NCBI GenBank assembly: GCA_946407095.1
Contig: CAMJMR010000007.1
Coordinates: forward strand, 1-64,000
Origin: an uncultured Selenomonadales bacterium
GTDB taxonomy: Bacteria > Bacillota > Negativicutes > Selenomonadales > Selenomonadaceae
Length of the DNA: 64,000 nt
Reading direction: 5' to 3'
The notes under the pieces are model-generated. The model was not told where the DNA came from. It worked only from the letters and a program-made list of their open reading frames with translations, and searched no databases. Shown here one piece after another: positions 36,375 to 45,938 of the stretch (the stretch's first letter is position 1; every line of letters starts with the position of its first letter). The translations under genes were made by a program, and so were the position numbers.

Positions 36375-38770
36375 AACAGAAACTCTACCGATTTGCCCTG
36401 TCGCTGTTACTGTATTGGCTCGTCGCTTCCTTCGCGGCTCACGTCTTGGACTTCCCCAACAAAGTCATCAGCATTGCCGCTTTCCTCCCGCCACTGCTCG
36501 GTCTCATGTGGGGCTTGCCCGCTGCCGTCGGTTTGTATTTCGGCGCCTTGCTTGTCTTGCCCGACCTGCGTCATCTTTTGGTGACGAACGGCGGCATCAG
36601 CGATTGGCTACTTTACTTTGTGCGCGCCTTTTGGGTTTTTATCGCGGCTTGGCTGCCTTACGTCCTATGGCATAAGTTCATGTGCTCGGGACAATCCCGC
36701 TTCACCTTAAACGTCCACACCCTCAAAAAATTTCTCGTCGTCATGTTTGTCACCTTCGCCGCGACCTCGGCTTTCCGCGCCTTGACCGTCACGCAGGCAG
36801 AATTGGAGGCCTTGGCATCTTTGTTCAATTCAGGCAGGACTGCCACCCCATTCAACTGCTTCGTTGTCTGTTTCGTGAATGATTTCTTCTCGGCGATTTT
36901 TATCGACTTGGCGTTGTTTTTCTCCTTGGTCAGCAGAAGATATCCTTTCGTCAATCCCACGGGCACAACGAGCGCGCCGCCCGTCGACAAAAACGACACT
37001 TCGACCGCTGAAAGTCTTCGAGCTTGGCGCATCGCTTCAGGCTTTTACTTGTTCTTCCCGGCGCTCTTCATTTACATGAACAAGTTTCAAATCTACGGTA
37101 TGGATAGAATCAACGCTTGGCTACCGTTCATGGCTAAATGCATCTCTGCCATTGATATTTACCTCGTTCTCATGCTTTATCTGCTCTTGCGCTATCGCCG
37201 CTCCATTATGGTTGAAGTCGTATTTCTCGTGACGCAAACCGTATTTGTCACTGCGACTGTGCTCGGCTGGAACAACTCCGTTGCCATGACTGACCTTGCC
37301 AACAAACATACCAACGAATCCTTGCGCGAAATGAGCGTTATTTGCCGCGAACGCCTGTATCAAACTTTTTTCTGCGTCCGCCAAGCCGTCAACGGTATGA
37401 AGCTCCAAGCCATTGACTCAATTGAAAGTTATGACCGACTTGCCAACGACCACGCTTACAGACAAGCTTATCTCGCACGAATGAAGAACGACTTCAGTTT
37501 TATCTCCTTAGGCACTTCGGGCAGCATTTCCTACTACTTGCGCCTGACGCCCGAAATTGCAGGCTCCAAGGGCGGCTTTTCCATGCAACGCCAAGAGGCT
37601 CGTTGGGAAGGCGCTCTTTCACCTTTCGTCGAACGTGAGCCCATTGACCTTGCACCCTATGACCCCGACGACGTTCAAAATGTCGGCTGGTACTACATTC
37701 CCATGAAAAGCAAGACCGCTACTTGGATTGAGCCTTACATCGACCCCGTCAGCAATTTTTACGTTATCTCTTACGTTGCCCCGCTGTTCCTCGACGACAA
37801 CTTTATCGGCGTCGTCGGCATGGATATCGACTTCAACTTTATCATCCAGGAACTGCGCCGCATGTCCATCTACGATTACGGCTACGTCTACCTTATGAAT
37901 CGCAACAACATCGTCCTCTACCACAGAGATCAGCCGCAAGGCGCGCTCTTTCAACCCAATCCCGATTTTCGCGAAATTGAAATTTACTTGGCCAACGGCA
38001 TGTGGCTAGGCATTGCCACCCCGCTTAGCAGAGTTTACGACGCTCGCAACGATATCTTGATGAATCTGATTGCCGCCGTCGTGATTGTTGCCATGCTGAT
38101 TTCTCTTGCTAGCATCTCCCTTGCCTCCAAAGCCATAACTCCCTTGGCGGGCATGACCGAGGCTGCAAAGAAAATTGCTTCCGGCGACCTTGACGTTAAA
38201 ATTTCCTACGAATCTGACAACGAACTTGGCATTTTGGTACGCAGCATTCGCGAAATGGCCGCTAAGCTTGAATCTTACGTTTACCGCGACAAACTCACCG
38301 GCTTAAGGAACGCCGCCGCCTTCATGAGCAAATCCAAAGAACTCGACGACAAAATAAAACACGACCCCGATTTGAATTTCGGAGTCGTTATCTTTGATGC
38401 CAATTTCCTCAAGAAGGTAAACGACAATTACGGGCACGAGGCCGGTAATGAATTGCTAAAGCACGCCGGCAAAGTCATCGAAGAAGTTTTCAAAAACAGT
38501 CCCGCTTACCGCACCGGCGGCGACGAATTCGCTGCCATCCTTGAAGGAAAGGATTACGAAAATAGACATGCCCTCCTCCTCCTCTTTGACGAAATGGTCG
38601 ACAAAGAAACTTTCACCGTTGCCGGCAATACGCTCAACTTATCCGTTGCTCGCGGGCTCGGCGTTCATGAACAGGGTATGGATTTCTCCGCCGTCTCAAA
38701 ACGCGCCGACGCCGCTATGTACAACCACAAGGCCGCCATAAAAGCTAAGTTCGGTGAGGAAGTTCGTTAA
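36371..38770 (+). CDS. Membrane diguanylate cyclase: multi-TM, Cache, HAMP, GGDEF
   Basis: 799 residues from a GTG. Residues 1-290 contain about eight hydrophobic helices, MASE-like. A periplasmic Cache-type domain follows (about 310-560, with NVGWYYIPMKSKTATWIEPY and FIGVVGMDIDFNFI), then a transmembrane helix (about 560-585), HAMP and GGDEF (640-799). The active site is intact: YRTGGDEFAAIL. No RxxD inhibitory site is visible upstream of it. It makes c-di-GMP in response to an external ligand, probably delivered by the coupled DctP-like lipoprotein. Confidence 0.87.
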   Translation: MKQKLYRFALSLLLYWLVASFAAHVLDFPNKVISIAAFLPPLLGLMWGLPAAVGLYFGALLVLPDLRHLLVTNGGISDWLLYFVRAFWVFIAAWLPYVLWHKFMCSGQSRFTLNVHTLKKFLVVMFVTFAATSAFRALTVTQAELEALASLFNSGRTATPFNCFVVCFVNDFFSAIFIDLALFFSLVSRRYPFVNPTGTTSAPPVDKNDTSTAESLRAWRIASGFYLFFPALFIYMNKFQIYGMDRINAWLPFMAKCISAIDIYLVLMLYLLLRYRRSIMVEVVFLVTQTVFVTATVLGWNNSVAMTDLANKHTNESLREMSVICRERLYQTFFCVRQAVNGMKLQAIDSIESYDRLANDHAYRQAYLARMKNDFSFISLGTSGSISYYLRLTPEIAGSKGGFSMQRQEARWEGALSPFVEREPIDLAPYDPDDVQNVGWYYIPMKSKTATWIEPYIDPVSNFYVISYVAPLFLDDNFIGVVGMDIDFNFIIQELRRMSIYDYGYVYLMNRNNIVLYHRDQPQGALFQPNPDFREIEIYLANGMWLGIATPLSRVYDARNDILMNLIAAVVIVAMLISLASISLASKAITPLAGMTEAAKKIASGDLDVKISYESDNELGILVRSIREMAAKLESYVYRDKLTGLRNAAAFMSKSKELDDKIKHDPDLNFGVVIFDANFLKKVNDNYGHEAGNELLKHAGKVIEEVFKNSPAYRTGGDEFAAILEGKDYENRHALLLLFDEMVDKETFTVAGNTLNLSVARGLGVHEQGMDFSAVSKRADAAMYNHKAAIKAKFGEEVR

Positions 38771-38775
38771 ACTCT

Positions 38776-39660
38776 TCATACCAAGACGAAATGGTCGTCT
38801 TGGATTTTTTTCATGCTTGCCCTCGAATAGTCGACATGAGCCGAATCATATGACAACGGCTGACGTGTCTTTTCTACTCGCGGATTCGGATACGGAATGG
38901 CTGAAAGCAAAGCCTTCGTGTACGGGTGAATGGGATTTGAAAAAATTTCCTGCGTCGTGCCCGTCTCTACCAGATAGCCCAAATGCAAGACGCCGATTCT
39001 GTCCGATATGTACTTGACCATGCTTAGGTCGTGCGCTATGAAAAGATACGCGCATTGTGTTTCGGCCTGGATGTCCTTCATCAGATTGACGACCTGCGCT
39101 TGTATCGATACGTCCAACGCCGATATGCATTCGTCGGCAATGATGAGTCTGGGTTTCATGATTAGCGCGCGGGCAATCCCCACTCGTTGCCTTTGCCCGC
39201 CCGAAAATTGATGCGGATACCTTTCGGCGTGCGCCGGCGATAAGCCGACTTTGCGCAATATTTCGCTGACTTGTTCGTTACGTTCCTTCGGCGTTGAGCA
39301 AAGCCCGTGGATATCCAAGCCCTCGCCGATTATGTCGCCTATCTTCTTGCGCGGGTTTAAACTCGACATCGGGTCTTGGAATATCATCTGCATGTTCTTG
39401 CGGAGCATTCGGCGCGTCTTTCTGTCCAGTTCGCCCGAAATGTTGCTGTAATTGAAAGTTATCTTGCCCGCCGTCGGCTCGTAAAGGCGAATGACACTGC
39501 GCCCGATTGTCGTCTTGCCGGAGCCGCTCTCGCCGACCAGCCCGTATGTTTCGCCGGGGTAAATCTCAAACGACACGCCGTTGACTGCCTTGACCGTAAA
39601 GTTCCGCGAAACTTGGAAGTGCTGATAAAGATTCTCTACCTTGAGCAAGGGCTCTGTCAT
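38776..39660 (-). CDS. oppF: Oligopeptide ABC transporter ATPase OppF
   Basis: 294 residues. Walker A GESGSGKTT, Q-loop IFQDPMSSLNPR, signature FSGGQRQR, Walker B RLIIADECISALD, and H-loop IAHDLS are all present, followed by the Opp/Dpp C-terminal HPYTKALLSAIP. It is shorter than many OppF proteins (often about 310-330) and lacks the Cys-rich tail. The start overlaps the OppD stop (ATGA). Its 3' end lies under the terminator of the convergent cyclase gene. Confidence 0.9.
   Translation of the reverse strand: MTEPLLKVENLYQHFQVSRNFTVKAVNGVSFEIYPGETYGLVGESGSGKTTIGRSVIRLYEPTAGKITFNYSNISGELDRKTRRMLRKNMQMIFQDPMSSLNPRKKIGDIIGEGLDIHGLCSTPKERNEQVSEILRKVGLSPAHAERYPHQFSGGQRQRVGIARALIMKPRLIIADECISALDVSIQAQVVNLMKDIQAETQCAYLFIAHDLSMVKYISDRIGVLHLGYLVETGTTQEIFSNPIHPYTKALLSAIPYPNPRVEKTRQPLSYDSAHVDYSRASMKKIQDDHFVLV
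38781..38811 (+). terminator. Terminator after the cyclase gene
   Basis: CCAAGACGA and TCGTCTTGG form a perfect 9-bp stem with a 5-base loop, followed by ATTTTTTT. On the opposite strand the stem overlaps the last codons of oppF. Confidence 0.8.
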
Positions 39661-40715
39661 TGGTCGTTCGCCGCCTTTCTTGCCCGTGTCAAGCGCGCCC
39701 GCAATTCCTGTGGCATTTCGACTTTCGGGGCGTCGGGGTGCAGAAGCCACGTCGCCGCCGTATGCGTTTCGGTAATTCGGAACATCGGAGGCTCGGCGCG
39801 CTCGTCTATCTTCATGGCGAACTGGTTGCGCGCGGCGAAGGTGTCGCCTTTCGGCTCGTGTAAGAGATTCGGCGGTGAGCCGGGGATTGAATAAAGTCTG
39901 TCGTCGTCGGTCTCTAAGTCGGGCATCGCCGACAACAAGCCCCACGTGTAAGGGTGCCTCGGGTCGTAAAAAATTTCGTCGACCGTGCCCGCTTCGATTA
40001 TCTTGCCTGCGTACATTACGTTCACGAAGTCGGCTACCTTCGCCACGACGCCCAAATCGTGAGTGATGTATATCACCGACAAGCCCATCTGCGCTTGAAT
40101 GTCCCGAATCAAATCCAGAATGCGCGCTTGAATCGTCACGTCCAAAGCTGTCGTCGGCTCGTCGCATATCAATATCCTCGGCTCGCACGATAGCGCAATG
40201 GCTATCACGACGCGCTGACGTTGCCCGCCCGAAAGTTGGTGCGGGTAATTTTTTACGCGCTTATCGGGCTCGGTCAAGCCGACCAGCCGCAAAAGTTCAA
40301 CCGCCTTGTCCTTTGCCTCGGAGGCGGAAATTTTTTTGTGCAAGAGCATGGCCTCGGTTATCTGCGCGCCGATTTGCATTGTCGGGTCCAGGCTCGTCAT
40401 TGGGTCTTGAAATACCATGGCTATCTCTTGCCCGTTGATTGTTCGGCGCATTTCCTTTTTGCCAAGCCTAAGCAAGTCGACGAGCTCGCCCGCGCCCTTA
40501 CGATAAAGAACTTGCCCGCTGTTGATTGTGGCGTTGTCGTCAAGCAAGCACGCCACCGCTTTCATTGTGACTGATTTGCCCGAACCCGACTCGCCGACCA
40601 AGGCAAGCGTCCTTCCTTGCGCCAAATCGAAATCGACGCCGCGTATCGCATGAACGACGCCCGCATTCGTCCGAAAGCTTATGTCCAAATTTTTCACTGA
40701 AAGAATCGGTTCCAT
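39657..40715 (-). CDS. oppD: Oligopeptide ABC transporter ATPase OppD
   Basis: 352 residues, starting at the ATG at 40715 with GGAGG upstream and one-base overlap with oppC. Walker A GESGSGKSV, Q-loop VFQDPMTSLDP, signature LSGGQRQR, Walker B LICDEPTTALD, H-loop ITHDLG. The HPYTWGLLSAMPD segment and the C-terminal oligopeptide/dipeptide region are as in OppD. It pairs with OppF to energise uptake. Confidence 0.9.
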   Translation of the reverse strand: MEPILSVKNLDISFRTNAGVVHAIRGVDFDLAQGRTLALVGESGSGKSVTMKAVACLLDDNATINSGQVLYRKGAGELVDLLRLGKKEMRRTINGQEIAMVFQDPMTSLDPTMQIGAQITEAMLLHKKISASEAKDKAVELLRLVGLTEPDKRVKNYPHQLSGGQRQRVVIAIALSCEPRILICDEPTTALDVTIQARILDLIRDIQAQMGLSVIYITHDLGVVAKVADFVNVMYAGKIIEAGTVDEIFYDPRHPYTWGLLSAMPDLETDDDRLYSIPGSPPNLLHEPKGDTFAARNQFAMKIDERAEPPMFRITETHTAATWLLHPDAPKVEMPQELRARLTRARKAANDQ

Positions 40716-41734
40716 TACATGTCCTCCAGCTTTGGGGCCAATGCCTCGCGCAGCCCGTCGCCGACCAGATTGAAGCCCAACATCAACAATGCCAAGACCG
40801 TTATCGGCGGCAAGATTTGATACGGCAATACTGTGATGTTGTTGAAGCCCGCCTCGATTAGCGAACCCAACGAGCATTGCGGCAGGACTATTCCGACTCC
40901 CACGAAACTAAGGAACGCCTCCGTGAATATCGCAACCGGTATCGAAAACATCACCTGCGTTATTATCGGGCCTATCGTGTTAGGCAAAATCTGCTTGAAG
41001 ATGATGTGGAAACTGCCCGCGCCCAGCGTCCGACTCGCCAAGACATATTCGCGCTCCTTGAGCTTAAGGCACTCGGCGCGCGCGATTTTGCTCATGCCTA
41101 TCCACTCGGTCAAGAGCAACGACGCGATAACCAACCCGATGCCCTTTTCCATGAAGATTGCCAATATCGATATGATGACGAGCGTCGGGACGCTGCTTTC
41201 CACTTCGATGAATCGTTGCATGACATTATCGACGCGCCCGCCAAAGTAGCCCGATATCAGACCGTAGCTCGTGCCTATCAGCATGTCTATGAAAATCGCC
41301 ACGAACGCGATTATCAACGACACCCGCGCGCCTTGCCATGTTCGTGTCCAAAGGTCGCGTCCCATTTCGTCCGTGCCAAAGATAAACGTCTTGTCTCCGA
41401 AGTTGTTAGACATGCCGTTTTCAGCGCCGTACACGCCCGTCTGAGGCTCCAAGTTCTTCGCTACGACCCGAAACCCGTCCGCAGTCTGAATCGATACAAT
41501 TTCGTCATAAGCGTAAGGACTGACTGCAGGTGCTAGGACTGCCAAGACGATTATCACGGCGATGATTACCGCGCCCGTCACTGCCAGGCGGTTGCGGGTG
41601 AAGTGAACGACGACTCCTTTCCAATAGCCCTGCGCGGCAAAGTTTTCGTCGACGTTCAAGTCTCTGCCCGTTATGAATTCAAAGTCGTCTGCCTTGGGCG
41701 TGTAAAAATTTTCTTTAGCCTCTCCACTATACAT
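40715..41734 (-). CDS. oppC: Oligopeptide ABC transporter permease OppC
   Basis: 339 residues with about six transmembrane helices, the N-terminal OppC_N helix (AVTGAVIIAVIIVLAVL) and the permease EAA loop around MSKIARAECLKLKEREYVLA. The large extracytoplasmic loop after helix 1 is typical. It lies 38 bases after oppB. Confidence 0.9.
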   Translation of the reverse strand: MYSGEAKENFYTPKADDFEFITGRDLNVDENFAAQGYWKGVVVHFTRNRLAVTGAVIIAVIIVLAVLAPAVSPYAYDEIVSIQTADGFRVVAKNLEPQTGVYGAENGMSNNFGDKTFIFGTDEMGRDLWTRTWQGARVSLIIAFVAIFIDMLIGTSYGLISGYFGGRVDNVMQRFIEVESSVPTLVIISILAIFMEKGIGLVIASLLLTEWIGMSKIARAECLKLKEREYVLASRTLGAGSFHIIFKQILPNTIGPIITQVMFSIPVAIFTEAFLSFVGVGIVLPQCSLGSLIEAGFNNITVLPYQILPPITVLALLMLGFNLVGDGLREALAPKLEDM

Positions 41735-41772
41735 TATTATTACACCTTATTTTTATGTGCATTCCTCAAAAA

Positions 41773-42717
41773 TTATACAGTATACTTTGCCGTCAAGCTG
41801 ATGCGCGGGTCGATTATTCCGTAAAGGATATCGAGCACGAGCATGACGCCGATATACAGCGCGGAAAAGACTATGCCCAACGCCAAGACGTAATTGTAGT
41901 CGACGCCGTCGCCGGCTATCGCGCTAACCATCAGCGAGCCCACGCCGTTTATGCCGTAGATTTTTTCTATAACCATTGCGCCTGTCAGCAAGTCTACTAC
42001 CAGCGGTGCTATAACCGTCACGACGGGTATCAGCGCATTTCTCAGCACGTGCCGCCGCAACAGCTCAAAACCGTAAAGCCCCTTCGCCTCCGCCAGCTTC
42101 ACGTAGTCGCTGTTCATCACTTCTATCATTTCGTTTCGGGCGAAGCGCGCCACCGCCGATATCGAGAACAGGCTCAACGACAACGACGGCATTATCGACG
42201 AATGCAAGAAGTTCGACGGGTCGAAGAAGTATGGGAACAGCGGCAACTTGTACGAAAAGAAATATTGCAGGAAAATCATGAAAACGTACGACGGAATGCA
42301 CACACCCAAGATTGAAACGACCGTGCAGAGTCCGTCAAGGAACTTTCCGCGATTGAGAGCCGCCGTGATGCCAATCGCCAAGCCGACCAACGTTCCGAAC
42401 AAAATCGACAGCACGCCTATCTTGAACGAAGTCTCCAAGCACTTTAGCATGATCGGCTTTATCGGCGCGCCGTTGTACAGGGATGTTCCGTTGCCGAAGC
42501 TGCCGTGCAGAAGCATCGTCATGTAGTTGACGAACTGTTCCAATATCGGCTTGTCCAAGCCCAGCTCCGCCCGCTTTTGCAAAATCATTTCCGCGCTCAT
42601 GCGTTCGACGGGGAACGGGTTGCCAGGCACTACTCTTATAAGCACGAACAGCACGAACGTTATCAAAAGCAACGTCAGCACCGACATCATGATTCTTTTG
42701 GCTACGTATTTTTTCAT
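41773..42717 (-). CDS. oppB: Oligopeptide ABC transporter permease OppB
   Basis: 314 residues with about six transmembrane helices. N-terminal VAKRIMMSVLTLLLITFVLF and VVPGNPF are typical of OppB/DppB; the EAA loop is MNSDYVKLAEAKGL. The start overlaps the oppA stop by four bases (ATGA). Confidence 0.9.
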   Translation of the reverse strand: MKKYVAKRIMMSVLTLLLITFVLFVLIRVVPGNPFPVERMSAEMILQKRAELGLDKPILEQFVNYMTMLLHGSFGNGTSLYNGAPIKPIMLKCLETSFKIGVLSILFGTLVGLAIGITAALNRGKFLDGLCTVVSILGVCIPSYVFMIFLQYFFSYKLPLFPYFFDPSNFLHSSIMPSLSLSLFSISAVARFARNEMIEVMNSDYVKLAEAKGLYGFELLRRHVLRNALIPVVTVIAPLVVDLLTGAMVIEKIYGINGVGSLMVSAIAGDGVDYNYVLALGIVFSALYIGVMLVLDILYGIIDPRISLTAKYTV

Positions 42718-44366
42718 TTCACTTGCGCCGACTTAAAGACACGGTTGACGCCCGCGACGTGGAATTCAAGACCGCTTACGTTCGAGGCAATCAGCGTGGC
42801 ATTGGAGCCCGTGTACAGCGGCGCGATAACCGCATTTTCCAGCAAAATTTTTTCGGCGTCGTACATTGCCTGCCAACGAGCGTCGTAATCGGCGGCGAGC
42901 GCGCCTGTCGTGCAGTCTTCGATAATCTTGTCGTAAGCGGCGTTGCTCCAGTGCTCGCAAATTTCACTGCCCTCCGTCGTCCACAGCGTGAAGAACGTCA
43001 TTGGGTCGTCGTAGTCGGGCACCCAGCTGCTAATCGCCACGTCGAAGCTGTTGGTCGTGAGCCTGTCGAGGTATTCGGCTTTGGGCATGGGCTGAAGCTT
43101 GAGGGTGACGCCGGGCAAATTCTCTTCGATTTGCGACTTTATCGCCTGCGCGACCTTGACTGTGGTGTTGCCCGAATCGTTGGCGTAAATCAGTTCAAGT
43201 TCAAAGGTGTCCTTGCCGAGTTCGGCTTTGGCCGTGTTCAACAAATCCCGCGCCTTGTCGACGTTGAAGCCGACGTATTCAGCGAACTGTTGCTGATTTT
43301 CCGCGAAGAATTTGCCGGTCTTGGCATTGGGCGCGAAGTGGAGCGGGATGGCGGTGTACGTTGCCTTCGAGCCGTTAGCGACGAAATTGTTTGCCAGCGA
43401 TTCGCGGTCAATGGCATTGGAGATGGCAAGGCGCAAGTTGACATTGGCGAGCGCGCCGCCGTGATTGTTCTTCGCGTCTTGATTGAATGAAATGTAACTG
43501 AGCGAGCCCGAAGGAATGCTGTGCAGATTTTTCATGAGGTCGGCGTCCTTCTGAACGCTTTCGATTTGGCTGCCGCTTATGCCGACGACGTTAAGCGTGC
43601 CGTTCTTGAAGGCAGTTAAGGCGTTGTCAGAGGACGTGACGACTTGATATTGCCAGTTGTCGAGCTTGACGGCGTCGGCGTTCCAATAGTCGGCATTTTT
43701 TTTCAGCTGAATGTTAGCGGCTCCGGGCAAGTACTCACTGAGGACGAACGCGCCATTTGACAGGAAAGTTTCGGGCGTCGTGCCGTAAGTGCCCTCGTCC
43801 AAGCTTTTGTAAAATTTTTCGTTAATCGGATAGAACGTCGGGAAAGTCATAAGCGACGGGAAGAACGGAACGGGCGCATCCAACTCAACCACGAACGTCT
43901 TCGGGTCGGGGGCGCTCACGCCCAACGTTGTCGGGTCGGCTCCTTTGGTGACGGCATCGGCGTTCTTCACACAAGCAACCGTATTGCCCATGATGTAAGC
44001 GTATTTGTCGGACGTTTGGCAGTGCCGCCGCCACGCGAAGACGAAATCGTTGGCAGTGACTGGCTCGCCGTTTGACCATTTCGCGTCGCGCAGGTGGAAG
44101 GTGTAAGTCTTGCCGTCAGCCGACACGTCAAAGCTTTCAGCGATAGCGGGAATCGGCTTGCCGTCGGCGTCCAATTGCATCAAGCCGTCTATGCAATTGG
44201 TAATGACTTCAAACGAGGCGGAATCGGTGCACTTCGCGCTGTCGAGTGACACGACGTTCGAGCCGAGCATGACGCTGAGCTTGCCCGTCGAATTGTCGGA
44301 ACCGCCACCGCAACCCGTCACCAAGACGAGCGTACAAATCATCAGCAATGAAAAAATTTTTTTCAT
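42714..44366 (-). CDS. oppA: Oligopeptide-binding lipoprotein OppA
   Basis: 550 residues (SBP_bac_5 family). The ATG at 44366 has AAGGAG 7 bases upstream. The signal MKKIFSLLMICTLVLVTGCG carries lipobox VTGC. Family patterns include DGLMQLDADGKPIPAIAESF, YTFHLRDAKWSNGEPVTAND and RLAISNAIDRESL. It delivers peptides to OppBC. It follows the M15 peptidase gene without a gap, suggesting that muropeptides are among its substrates. Confidence 0.9.
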   Translation of the reverse strand: MKKIFSLLMICTLVLVTGCGGGSDNSTGKLSVMLGSNVVSLDSAKCTDSASFEVITNCIDGLMQLDADGKPIPAIAESFDVSADGKTYTFHLRDAKWSNGEPVTANDFVFAWRRHCQTSDKYAYIMGNTVACVKNADAVTKGADPTTLGVSAPDPKTFVVELDAPVPFFPSLMTFPTFYPINEKFYKSLDEGTYGTTPETFLSNGAFVLSEYLPGAANIQLKKNADYWNADAVKLDNWQYQVVTSSDNALTAFKNGTLNVVGISGSQIESVQKDADLMKNLHSIPSGSLSYISFNQDAKNNHGGALANVNLRLAISNAIDRESLANNFVANGSKATYTAIPLHFAPNAKTGKFFAENQQQFAEYVGFNVDKARDLLNTAKAELGKDTFELELIYANDSGNTTVKVAQAIKSQIEENLPGVTLKLQPMPKAEYLDRLTTNSFDVAISSWVPDYDDPMTFFTLWTTEGSEICEHWSNAAYDKIIEDCTTGALAADYDARWQAMYDAEKILLENAVIAPLYTGSNATLIASNVSGLEFHVAGVNRVFKSAQVK

Positions 44367-44368
44367 AA

Positions 44369-44968
44369 TCAATCTCCTTCTTCGGGGATGAAGAAATGCT
44401 GATAGTCCTTTTCGTCATCCCAACAGTCGCCGCCCCACAAGAAGCCGCGCTCTTTGAACAATCGGCAACACAAATCCTCCGCCGTGATTTTGTACGGGAA
44501 ATCTTTGCTGCGGTCTTCGTAGTCGGCTCCGTTTACCGGCGCGATAATCTTTTGCCCATCGACGGTCTTAATGTACGGGTTGTAGCGCGGATTGATGTCG
44601 ACCGCCAGCCCATAGCCGTGCCGAGAAATTCTGTTGGTGAAAGATACCGTCCTGAAGTTGAAGCACGACGAATTGTTGTCTTGCATTGAAAGTTCGTCGT
44701 CGGCATCGTATTCGTCAATGAGCCTGACCTTTTCAATCGGATAGCCTGCCGCGAACAGCCGCTCGAATATGTCCAGCACGTCGCCTGTGATTCGGACGTG
44801 ACAAATCATCTCGCCGCGCAACGTCTCGCCCACCAAGTTTTTGTGCAGAACTTCAAGATAACGAAGCTCACTAAGCGGCAGCGGACAAGCGGCTTTGTAC
44901 GACCGTCCCGCTATCCTCGAAAAGATTTTGTCGTCGATTTCCGAAACGGAAAAGCCTTCCAAGGTCAT
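44369..44968 (-). CDS. M15-family (VanY/LdcB-like) peptidase
   Basis: 199 residues. SRHGYGLAVDIN carries the zinc-binding His and Asp, and GGDCWDDEKDYQHF carries the catalytic acid region and second His of M15 D,D-/L,D-carboxypeptidases. No signal peptide is seen, so it may act in the cytoplasm on imported peptides or leave by an unusual route. It is the first gene before oppABCDF, overlapping the oppA start region. Together they suggest uptake and trimming of cell-wall peptides. Confidence 0.75.
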   Translation of the reverse strand: MTLEGFSVSEIDDKIFSRIAGRSYKAACPLPLSELRYLEVLHKNLVGETLRGEMICHVRITGDVLDIFERLFAAGYPIEKVRLIDEYDADDELSMQDNNSSCFNFRTVSFTNRISRHGYGLAVDINPRYNPYIKTVDGQKIIAPVNGADYEDRSKDFPYKITAEDLCCRLFKERGFLWGGDCWDDEKDYQHFFIPEEGD

Positions 44969-44991
44969 CACTTCCTTTGCAAATTTTTTTT

Positions 44992-45021
44992 ATGATAACA
45001 GCCTGAAAAACCGCTTGTCAA
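44992..45021 (-). promoter_or_regulatory. Strong promoter of the M15-opp operon
   Basis: On the minus strand a perfect TTGACA (45016-45021) and TATCAT (44992-44997) are spaced by 18 bases, just upstream of AAGGA and the M15 start. Confidence 0.75.
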
Positions 45022-45120
45022 GGCAAAACTCGCATGACCTTCGCTACCGACGAACTTTTTGGCGGTAATGTTAAGAAGGTCAAGTTGCGCGGTGGCTGGA
45101 GAGCCGGTCGATATGTTTTC

Positions 45121-45166
45121 TTGACAAAAAAAGCTTCGCAATGCTACGATTAATTCGTTAACGAAT
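45121..45166 (+). promoter_or_regulatory. Promoter with palindromic operator
   Basis: A perfect TTGACA (45121-45126) and TACGAT (45145-45150) with 18-base spacing are followed at once by ATTCGTTAACGAAT (45153-45166), a perfect 14-bp palindrome where the transcription start should be. This is a likely repressor site controlling the GIY-YIG/RepL-like region. Confidence 0.6.
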
Positions 45167-45244
45167 AATCGCAAGCAGTTACAAAGCCTTCTGTACAAAC
45201 AATTCTAAAAGTCTGCGTTCTGCTTGTCAAGAAAGGAGACTTTT

Positions 45245-45515
45245 ATGATTGTCTATAAGATAACTAACCTTGGATAACGGCAAAGTTTACATTGGACAAA
45301 CAAAATTTTCTGTCGAAAAAAGATTCAAGGAACATGTACGAGCTGACAGCTACTTGGGGTATTCTATTCGTGCGCATGGTGAAGACTGCTTTCTGCGCGA
45401 AGTGTTAGAAACTTGCGAAACTCGCGAACAGGCGTATGAACTTGAAATGCATTATATTGCTGAGTTTAATTGTATTGCGCCTAACGGAAGGCGGACTCTC
45501 TACTTCCCAATTTGA
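45245..45515 (+). pseudogene. GIY-YIG nuclease-domain protein, frameshifted
   Basis: ATG at 45245 follows AAAGGAG by 6 bases and gives MIVYKITNL, then a one-base excess near 45269 moves to the frame DNGKVYIGQTKFSVEKRFKEH. Joined, these are the GIY-YIG core (Tyr of IVY, VYIGQT, Arg of KRF). It ends in IAEFNCIAPNG and loses the expected YNLTEGG, which instead appears partly in the next frame (LTEGG), so a small deletion also occurred. It was probably a small homing-type or repair-type nuclease and is now broken. Confidence 0.65.
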
Positions 45516-45846
45516 ATCCCAGAATGGCGATGGTTGGGTGATTATTTATCGCGAATCGTTCGAAGATTTTTTGTTGACAGCTCCAGATTTTACTACAGCT
45601 AAGATTTTTGGCGTGTTAATGACTCAACAAAAATTTGAAGGAGGTATCAATACAACGAAAAAAGCCGTTGCTGATAAGATTAAAGTTTCCTATCGTTCTG
45701 TTATTGCGGGCTTTAATTGGCTCAAGGAAAACGGTTATGTTAAGGAACGGAAGGTGAACGGTCAAACAGAATTTTTGCTCAATCCCGACGTGACCACTTG
45801 CGGCAAGAACAAAAGTAAAAAAGTTGCGCTCTGGAATTCCATTTGA
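45436..45846 (+). pseudogene. RepL-like winged-helix replication protein fragment
   Basis: The meaningful part starts near 45484 (LTEGG, then FESQNGDGWVIIYRE). It continues with FTTAKIFGVLMTQ, NTTKKAVADKIKVSYRSVIAG and NGYVKERKVNGQTEFLLNPD, a winged helix like that of RepL plasmid replication/maintenance proteins. There is no suitable start codon; the ATG at 45436 lies in the GIY-YIG coding sequence in another frame. It is either a truncated accessory replication protein or the tail of a GIY-YIG fusion. Confidence 0.5.
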
Positions 45847-45938
45847 AGACTCCAAAGTCAGATCGTCCTCATTGGACGGCAACGCCACTTTGTCCGCGCT
45901 GAGACCGTTGACGACTTGCCGGTTTAGTCGTGCGGCTT

